Assembly (NCBI RefSeq): GCF_029633865.1
Contig: NC_079224.1
Span: forward strand, 15,242,890-15,306,889
Length of the DNA stretch: 64,000 bases
Direction: 5' to 3'
Source: Lampris incognitus
Lineage: Eukaryota > Chordata > Actinopteri > Lampriformes > Lampridae
Part shown: positions 29,501 to 38,500 of the stretch, one piece after another
How positions within the stretch are numbered: the first letter of the stretch is position 1
Layout of the letters: each line of letters starts with the position of its first letter
Notes under the pieces: generated by a model
What the model was told of the DNA's origin: nothing
The model's database searches: none
Seen by the model: the letters and a program-made list of their open reading frames with translations, nothing else
Translations under genes and position numbers: made by a program

Positions 29501-32500
29501 ATGGGTGCACGCCTTCTGTTCGTAGGATCAAATCTTTCCTTGGTATGGTATTTTACTACCAGCATTTCTTCCCGAACTGCTCCTCCGTGGCTAAGCCCTT
29601 GTTCGCCCTTACAGCTGGACAAAAGAGGAGGGGGAGGTCAGCTAAGGATAAGAAGCCCCATGGCAGCTTCCGTAAGCTTACCTCCGCAGACTGGACTGCG
29701 GAATGTGGGGAAGCATTTGATCTGTTGAAGACGATGTTACTGGAGTGTGTGGTGCTTGCCCATCCAGACTTTGAGGTGCCTTTCATTTTGTCGGTCGATG
29801 CGTCTTTGGACGGACTCGGCGCGGTGCTGTCTCAAGTGCCCTGAGGAGAGTCCAAGGCCAGACCTGTTGGTTTTGCGAGCAAGTCCCTCAGTGCCTCACA
29901 GCGGAAGTATCCAGCTCATAGACTGGAGTTCATGGCGCTGAAGTGGAGTGTTTGTGAAAAGTTCCGCCACTGGCTGAAGGGTAAAAGCTTCACCGTTTGG
30001 ACAGATAATAGTCCGCTGACTTATCTCCTAACGAAGCCGAAGCTTGACGCGTGTGAGATCCGCTGGGTGTCTAAGTTGGCATCTTACACCTTCGATCTCA
30101 AACACCTGCCAGGGAAGAAAAACGTGGTGGCGGATGCGTTGAGTCGTGACCCTTTTTCCAAGCCCATCAGTCAGAGGCTACTTAGGGAGCCCTACCCGGC
30201 CCTTGTTCAGGAAGCCGACGGGGTTGAGGGGGACTCTGTGCAGGATGTTTTCAGACTCAGTTGCCAGTCCCAAACAGTGAGTAGTGCGCGATCTGGGTTT
30301 GCTTGTGATGCAGCTGAGGTCAAGGCTTTTTGTCAAGCCAAATGTGACTGGCCTGATGCATCAGTATTCACAGCACTCAGTTTGGTCCAGCACGTTCAGC
30401 GTCTGTCGGGTGGTCAGGATACACTGCCAATGTTATCCACCGAGGAGCTCAGGTTGAGTCAGGAGCAGGACCCCTGCATCTCCAAGGTGTTGCCCTTTGT
30501 CGCTGTTCGAAAGCGGCCATTGAGACGTGAGAGGCATGGTGCTGACCAGAAGGTCCTCAGGCTGTTGAAACAGTGGGAGAAGTTGGAAGTCAATGATGGT
30601 GTCTTGTACAGGGTGACAAAGGACCCAGTGTCCAAGCAGAGGAGGTCTCAGTATGTTTTACCTCTGAGTCTGAAAGACAAGGCACAGTCTGGCATCCACG
30701 ATCACGCTGGTCATCAGGGCCAGGACCGTACTCTCTCTCTTGCAAGGCAGCGTTTTTATTGGCCTGACATGGAGAGGGATATCAGAGCATATGTCAGATG
30801 CTGTCGGAGATGTGTGTTTGGGAAGACCCCAGAGCCAGCTGCTTGCGTGCCCCTAGAGAGCATTAAAACCTCCGCACCGATGCAGCTTGTGTGTATGGAT
30901 TTCTGGTCCGCTGAGGACAGTAAGCAGCGGTCAGTCGATGTCCTAGTGGTTACTGACCACTTCACTAAGCTTGCTCATGCGTTCCCCTGCGCCAATCAGA
31001 CAGCGAAGCAGGTCGCCAAGAAACTCTGGGATCATGTATTCTGTGTTTCCGGGTTTCCGGCGAGAATACATTCTGACCAGGGCACAAACTTTGAGAGCAA
31101 CCTGATTGCAGAGCTTCTCAGGTTGGCGGGTGTAGCGAAGTCCCACACGACGGCCTACCGTCCTATGGGTAATGGCGGGACAGAGCGGTTTAATCGCACG
31201 ATGGGGAATATGCTCCGTTCCCTTCCGCTTCAGCAGAAGCAACAGTGGCCTCAGCAGATCCATTCTCTCACGCTCGCGTACAATGCCACTGTTCACGAGA
31301 CCACGGGTTACGCGCCTTTCTTCCTGATGTATGGGCGTGTCCCAAGACTGCCGGTGGATGTTATGTTCAGACAGGTTTTGCATGACCCTCACGTTGTTGA
31401 CTATGACTCTTATGCTCAGTCTCTGCTTTCCTGTCTAAGGAGTGCAATGGAGATCGCTCAGAAGCACTCCACGGCTGAGCAGCAGCATCAGGCGCGACAG
31501 TACAACAGACACGCCAAGGGCACTGTCCTGTCTGTCGGGGATCGTGTTTTGGTTGCAAACCAGAGTGAGCGAGGGAAGAGAAAGTTGGCTGACAAAGGGA
31601 GAATGGAGTGTACACGGTTGTCGGTGTCAACCCCAATATCCACGTCTACAAGATTCAGGATGCAGAGGGGCACACCAGGGTGGTGCACAGGAACCGTTTG
31701 TTGGAGGTCAACTTCTTGCCCCTTCCTGAGTTAGATCAGGGTGAGGAGTCCAGTACAACCAGTCAGTTGCTTGACTGCGCAGAGTCCGATGAGGACAGTG
31801 CAGATGGCCTGACGGTCTCAGGGGATGCGGTGGGGCTAGCAGTCTCATCACTTGGAGACTCGCCTAGATCTGAGTGGGCAGAAGCGGAAGAGTTCATTCT
31901 GTCTAGTCTGGTAGTTAGTCCTCTGGGGGCCACTGCTCAGACTCCACCCAACACACACGCACCACTCAACACACATGCACCACACATAGAGGCATCACAC
32001 TCACTCGATGTAGGTGTTATATCTCACACTGATTCGCACACAGAGGCACCACACTCACTCGATACAGATGTTGCAGCTCACACTGTCTCACGCACACAAG
32101 TAGAGAGCGATGGTCGGGTTAGGACACGCACAGGGAGGGTGGTGAGGTCAGTGAACAGGTTAATAGAATCTATGGCTCAGATGCCATTTCTACGGAGTGT
32201 GAGGGATTGAACTTTGATGGAGGTTGGAGTCATTCAAACTAGTTTAATGTGAGTTATTAGGTGTCTATCAGACAGGGTTGTTTTGGGCCAAGTGCATGGT
32301 GTGGCGTATCAGGCGTCACATTGATCTAAGGGAATTCTGAGACTTGATCAACCTCATTATTTTCTGGACCTCGTAACCGAGGTAGCTCCTAAGTTGACTG
32401 GAGGACTAGGTCCTTCTTTTCACTTGTGCCAGTAGTCAGTGATGGGCTTTTCCTTTCCTCTTTCTCTTTTTATCCTGCTGTCAGGATGTTGGTGAATTTC

Positions 32501-35500
32501 AGGAGGGGTGAATGTAACCAGGTTAAAATTAATGTTTTTATTTTATTTTGTTTGAGTATGAAATATCACCAAATCCTGTCTGTGTGCTGTTATTTGTGTT
32601 TACTACATTTTATTTTATTTCATTATTTACTTTTATGTATGTTTTACAACGACCGTCATATACATGTACTGTCGCTTTAAGAGAGAGGTCTTGTGGGTAC
32701 ACGGAAGAGGGAACGCAGGAGAGGCCATTTTTGTTTTGTGGGGGGAGTGTCAAGCAGCGACCGAGCCGAGCCACGCGTGTTTCTTACCGTAGGACAGTTT
32801 TTGCTGATTGAGGAGAACGTAACCTTGAGTATCCCTGTAAGAAGATACTGCAAGCTGTGGGATAAAATATTTGTTTTATCCTTTCTTACATCGGAGTTCC
32901 GTGGACGGTTTCTCCTTCTAACGCACACGAGTGAAGTCCGGGCAGTGGTTGAGCTTCAACCCCCACGTCCGTAAGAAAATAAAATAAATGGCAAGGTGGG
33001 CCAAATAGAGTCCTGTGTGTCCCCCCCTCCTTCCTTGATCATGATGATGATGATGATGATGAGAGACTGAGGGCCCCCCAACAACACCTGGGGCCCCACC
33101 CAACTAGAACACAACGCAGAGCTAATGATGAGAGTGACGGGCGTGCAGCAGGCTGACCAGCATAGAACAGCATAGGACTGCCCGGTTACAGTAGCATCAA
33201 CCCCCAAATAGGTCAGTAAAATTGAAAGCAGTAGAGCTTAAGTAACCAGTGGGGTCAAAAATTACAGAGGAGCCTATAATATCTAAAGATGTTCAGCGAG
33301 GTCTGAGAGACATGAAAATAATGAAATTTGTGACTAAAGGCCTTTACACACCAGGGATGTGACGAATAAACGACACTAAAATGCAACACTTGCCTGCCAA
33401 TATTTCGCAGCAAAACTATTCAGCGATGCCAATTCGCAACAGAAACTCAGCTGTCGCAAATTTGCGAGGGAGACTCAACCCGGCCGGTTCAGGTAGGGCA
33501 GTGCGGTGCATGGGGATCTCTCCTCCTCTTCCCTTCAGGGTCGCGTGGGGACCCCTGCCAGTTGCCGGTCCGACCCCCCACTGGGCGCACTTCCTCTGTT
33601 CCGGTGCGCCACGACTGGCTCTGAGTCAGCAAGAAAGAGTTGCCTTGCTACCAACTCTACTACATCCAAAAGTAAACTACATAAGCTACTCACTGTCTTG
33701 ATAGCATAGTTGTTTGGCGATGCTTCTCCAAACTTGGTCCTTGAGTTGATTGTCTTTATAATTTTTGTGTCCTTTGTCATACAATACAGGATGATAAGAA
33801 ACACAAACAATCGAAAGGTCCACCATTGTCATTAGGAGTTGTGATGGGACGTCCGTTCCTCGCAACGAGATTGGCTGATGCCTTTACTCATGGCGCGAAA
33901 GCTCAGAAAAATCGACCTCGTTGTGAAAACAAAATTACGTCGCTTTTTTGCCGCATGATATTCACGTTCTGTGTGTAATTTGTACTCATGACAAAAACAC
34001 CAATTCAAAAAATATATATATTGATGTGCAAATTAATCACAAAAAAACCAAGAAAAAAACACCCCGTGTGTAAAGGCTGGAACAATTAACAACTTAAAGT
34101 ACAAGATGAAAATGAATAAATCGGTATTCAGCCCACTTTGAATCCATATAGATCTTATCGTTCTTCCTCCTCCTATAGCTTGCACCTCCTTAGAGAGATA
34201 TACCCACATCATGCCTACTAAACACTCTAAACACAAATTCCCTTACTTGCTTGGACTTGATAGTGTCTTTCTTTTACAATAAAGTTGTAAAATGATGAAA
34301 ATGGACACCACTAAGAAAAGAAGAGACCGCTTTTCTCAAAAGTGCATTAAGTTAAAACATGCGCTGCCTGAATTGTAAACGCCAGCCCACAGCCCCCTGC
34401 TGGATGAGGTACAAACCAACAGTAAGAGGAATACCTGTATCGGTGTTTCACTGGTGAAGGTGAGATCAGCAAACCGCCATTTGTCTCCCTGGGTACCGTT
34501 CTTTACCCACACAGCTGTTTCCTGTTCATCGCCATGCTTTGTGATGAAACTCAAAGAGCCTGGAAATAAAAGTGAAAATCAACTGGGACGAATGTCTCGG
34601 CATGTTTACTGAAGACTGAAGTTTGTTAGCGTTAGTGTTTATACCATCAACAAGTAGCAATACTTTGATTACTATTTAAGTGTGCAATAATGGCCAAAGT
34701 GGCCCTTGTGATGGACTGGCAGCCTGTCCAGGGTGTGTCCCCACCTGCTGCCCAATGATCGCTGGGATAGGTTCCTGCATCCCCGCAACCCCGAGTAACG
34801 ATAAGCAGTTTGGATAATGAATGAATGAATGAATCATGGGCAAAGTTTTTTTTTTCAGATCCCCCTCTCCTTTTTTTTCTCCCCAATTGTAACTAGCCAG
34901 TTACCCTATTTTCCATCATTGCTCCACCCCCTCTGTCAATCCGGGGAGGGCTGCAGCCCAGATAGCATCCGGATGTGGGCCACTTCAGGCAATGATGCGG
35001 CACTGATGGCCTTCTTCTGGCCCTAACCAAATGGATGTGAGCCTGAAATGGCCCACATGTACAATAGCAAATACAGCCCAAATATGCCAAATCAAATGTG
35101 GGCCTTTTTTGGCAAAGATGCGGTGCTGTTGGCAACATGTAATCTGGATGTGACCCTGAAGTGGTCCGTGTGGTATATGGTGAATATGGCCCAAATATCA
35201 CAAAACAAATATGGGCCACCTTTGGCAAATATGTGGCACATGCGGCATTGCTATGGCTTGGTTCTGGCCCAGGTCTGGCAAACAGGAGCGGACCGCCCAA
35301 GTGCCATCATTCCACACGGTATGTGGGCCAGATGAAAGGGTCGGTGTGGGACGGGTCCGGGCCGCAGCAATTTTGTTATCTGGGAGACTACCACATGCCT
35401 CCTCCGATACGTGTAGAGTCGCCAGCTGCTTCTTTTCGCCTGACAGTGAGGAGTTTTGCCAGGGGGACATAAGCGCGTGGGGGGATCATGCTACCCACCC

Positions 35501-38500
35501 CCTCAAACAGGTGCCCCAAACGACCAGAGGAGGCGCTAGTGCAGCAACCAGGACATATACCCACATCCGGCTTCCCACCCACAGACATGGCCAATTGTGT
35601 CTGTAGGGACACCCAACCAAGCTGGAGGCAACACAGGGATTCGAACTGGTGATCCTCGTGTTGGTAGGCAACAAAATAACCACTACGCTACCCAGACACC
35701 CATAATGGGCAAAGTTAACCTACCAATGCTGGTGCCAAATATGTGGTACCAAAAAGTGACACATATGACTTGACCGGCAGGTTGAGGGAAGCTGACGAGT
35801 CTTGCTGTTGCAGAGGGATCCAGGCCACGTTTGGTCTCTACGAACATGTAGTAACCTGTGGAAAATAAATGAAGCAGCATAATTTCAATGAAAAAGAAAT
35901 AAAAGACCACGATCGATTCATCAATGTCATTGATTATTGATTGTACTGTGCTTATAAAACACACTACATCAAATAAATGGAAAGAACGGGAAGCCATTGA
36001 CAGCGAGTACACCTCTCCTATGACTCCTATGATGTATTTACCATCTTTAAGAAAATTTTGGTGAGAATGTTTTTTTTCCTTTTACTGATCTTTATATATA
36101 CAATGGTGAGTTAATGGGAGTGAGTAAGAGACAGAAAAAAAAGCTCAGCTGGCTTTTGATACTAATTCAGTAGATGCCGATACTGTACATTACTCCTGAA
36201 GGAGTGGGTTTATAAATCAATAGTTAATCCATGAATACCTAAATCAGGAACAAATTTCTAGTTGCTCATTTTAATGGTTACTGACAGGTAGGCCGCTCTC
36301 GGGAGAATGACACAGCACATAGTGATGCATGTTGCATCTTCACCATTACAGCCAAATATGGAAGAATAAGACAAGTAGCAAGCAATGCATTTGCAGAAGT
36401 TTGTTAGACACATATGGCAGAAAAAAAAAAATCAGAAAAGGCTTTTACCAGTACTCACAACTACCACAACATTAAAAGGTAAAACCCAGGTTCAACCATA
36501 TTTTTTTCTGTTTGTTTGTCTATGGGGAAGGTGCTGAGATCACAACACTAGCAAATCATTTCCTTCGAATAAATCTTAGATTTGGAGTGGTCAAATGCCA
36601 GTGTAATTTTTTTTTTTTAGATTACTTTATTGATTCCCTGTAAGGAAATTACACTCCGCATTTAACCTATCCTAGCTGTGTAGCTAGTAGTAGCCAGCAA
36701 CCGACGTGCAGCACCCGGGGACTAACTCCAGTTCTTTTCTTATTGCCTCCGCCAAGGGCACAGACAGGAGCATTAATCCTAACATGCGTGTCTTGTTGAT
36801 GGTGGCGGAAACCGGAGCACCCGGAGAAAACCCACCGCAGACACGGGAAGACCATGCAAACTCCACACAGAGGATGACCTGGGATGACCCCCAAGGTTGG
36901 ATAACCCTGGGGTTCAAACCCAGGACTTTCTTGCTGTGAGGCGACAGCACTAACCACTGTGCCACCGTGCATCCCAATTACTAGTATAGCCTGAGATGCG
37001 AGTAAGTAAAACAAAAACGGCAATCTTTACAAGGGCAGACCGAACCACTTGACTACGTTTTGGCAAACTGCTGAGGTGGGTTTTTTTTCTTTCATATAGT
37101 TGGCTGTGGAGAGAAAACTCACCATCACCAGTGGTGTGGTCAGATCCTGGACCACCGTCACTAAATTCCTCTTTACTGCTTTTCCACAAAATGCTGGCAG
37201 TGTAGTCATGGTACCAAGAACAGGTGTTGTCTTCAAAATCACAGGAGAGTCTGTCTGAACCTGCAGGGATATCTCCTTCCCTGCAGTTCTCAAAACTAAT
37301 GTCATCCAGCATGACATCGGTGGCATCAAAAAAAGAGGCGTCATATGAAAACAGCAGCTGTGGAGGGAAAAACGTATTTTGTATTGTAGGCTGGTTCAGA
37401 GATGGAAATGTTTAGACGGAAGTTTTCCAAGATTTTTATGATATATAATAATTATTATGAGAGATGTAGACGACTACCAGAGGAGGAAAAAAAAATGCCA
37501 AAGCAATTTACTTGCACAGAAGTGCTCATATGTCGTTCAAATTGCACTCAAGTAAACATACGAAGCACGAACACCCAAGCTACTGTAAGTAGAACAAAAG
37601 CAACAGGTTGATATCTACATCTGTCTACAGCTTACATCGAAAGGCATCCAGGAATATTTTTTAAAAAAAAGCTAACCTTATAGCCTCCAGGCTGGTTACC
37701 AATAAAAGCTGTGTCATTTTTCCAACCGTTTGTGTTGCGTCCAGAAATCCTCGCCAAGTTTTTCCAATCACTGCCTCTGACCATTGTCAGGTAAAGGGGC
37801 GACATTAGAGGCATGGGTTGTGCGTCGTACATGTGGTACCAGAAACTGAAACATATGAATAGGTCACATCACAAGAACAGATCATTTTTTAAAGATTCAC
37901 CACAGATGAAGTGATCTGTTCAAAACTGCTATGCATCATCACCTAAATTACGTATATCTCTCCATTTTAAAAAAAAAATGCAGTTTTAAAATGTTGTTAG
38001 TCAACACACTTAGGTTCATTTCCACTGACTATACAGTAAAAAAAGATCCTTTCAGTTTTTGTTTTCGGTCCATCTTTTTAGGGCAGTAGCAGTCACATAA
38101 GACAATACAAGGAATGTGACTTTGGATCAATCTTTCTTTTTTTTTTTCATTGACAGAAAGCCTGAATAAATATTAGGAGACAGCTTGTCTTTACTACCTG
38201 ATCTGACACCCCAGAGCTGTGCGGTTATTAACATTATACTCCAAAATCGTCTTTCTTCTGTTGCCACTTGCTTGTCCATCTATAAACATAACATGTCCTG
38301 TGATAAAAAAAGGCCAAAAATTAACAGTAAGCACACCACAATTACATTAGAAGGATATCATTAAAGGCTACACCTCATGGTCTGATCAAAGTTTCTACAA
38401 AGTATCAAAGAAGGTTGAATCAGTTCATCTGGATACAACGTTTGACAGATACGTTTCATCACTCAGCTAAGTGACATCTTCAGTCTAAACTGACCGCATG

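Larger units (their letters stand above)
24967..33190 (+). mobile_element. Ty3/gypsy LTR retrotransposon 1 (8.2 kb, complete structure, defective frames)
   Basis: LTR, tRNA-primer site, gag, pol in the order protease-RT-RNase H-integrase, polypurine tract and LTR are all present. A 4-bp duplication gtag flanks it (24963-24966 and 33191-33194). The primer site TTGGTGCCGTGAC just after the left LTR fits tRNA-His. The element lies in the intron between exons 8 and 9, antisense to the host gene. Frame lesions are listed under gag and pol. Confidence 0.95.
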
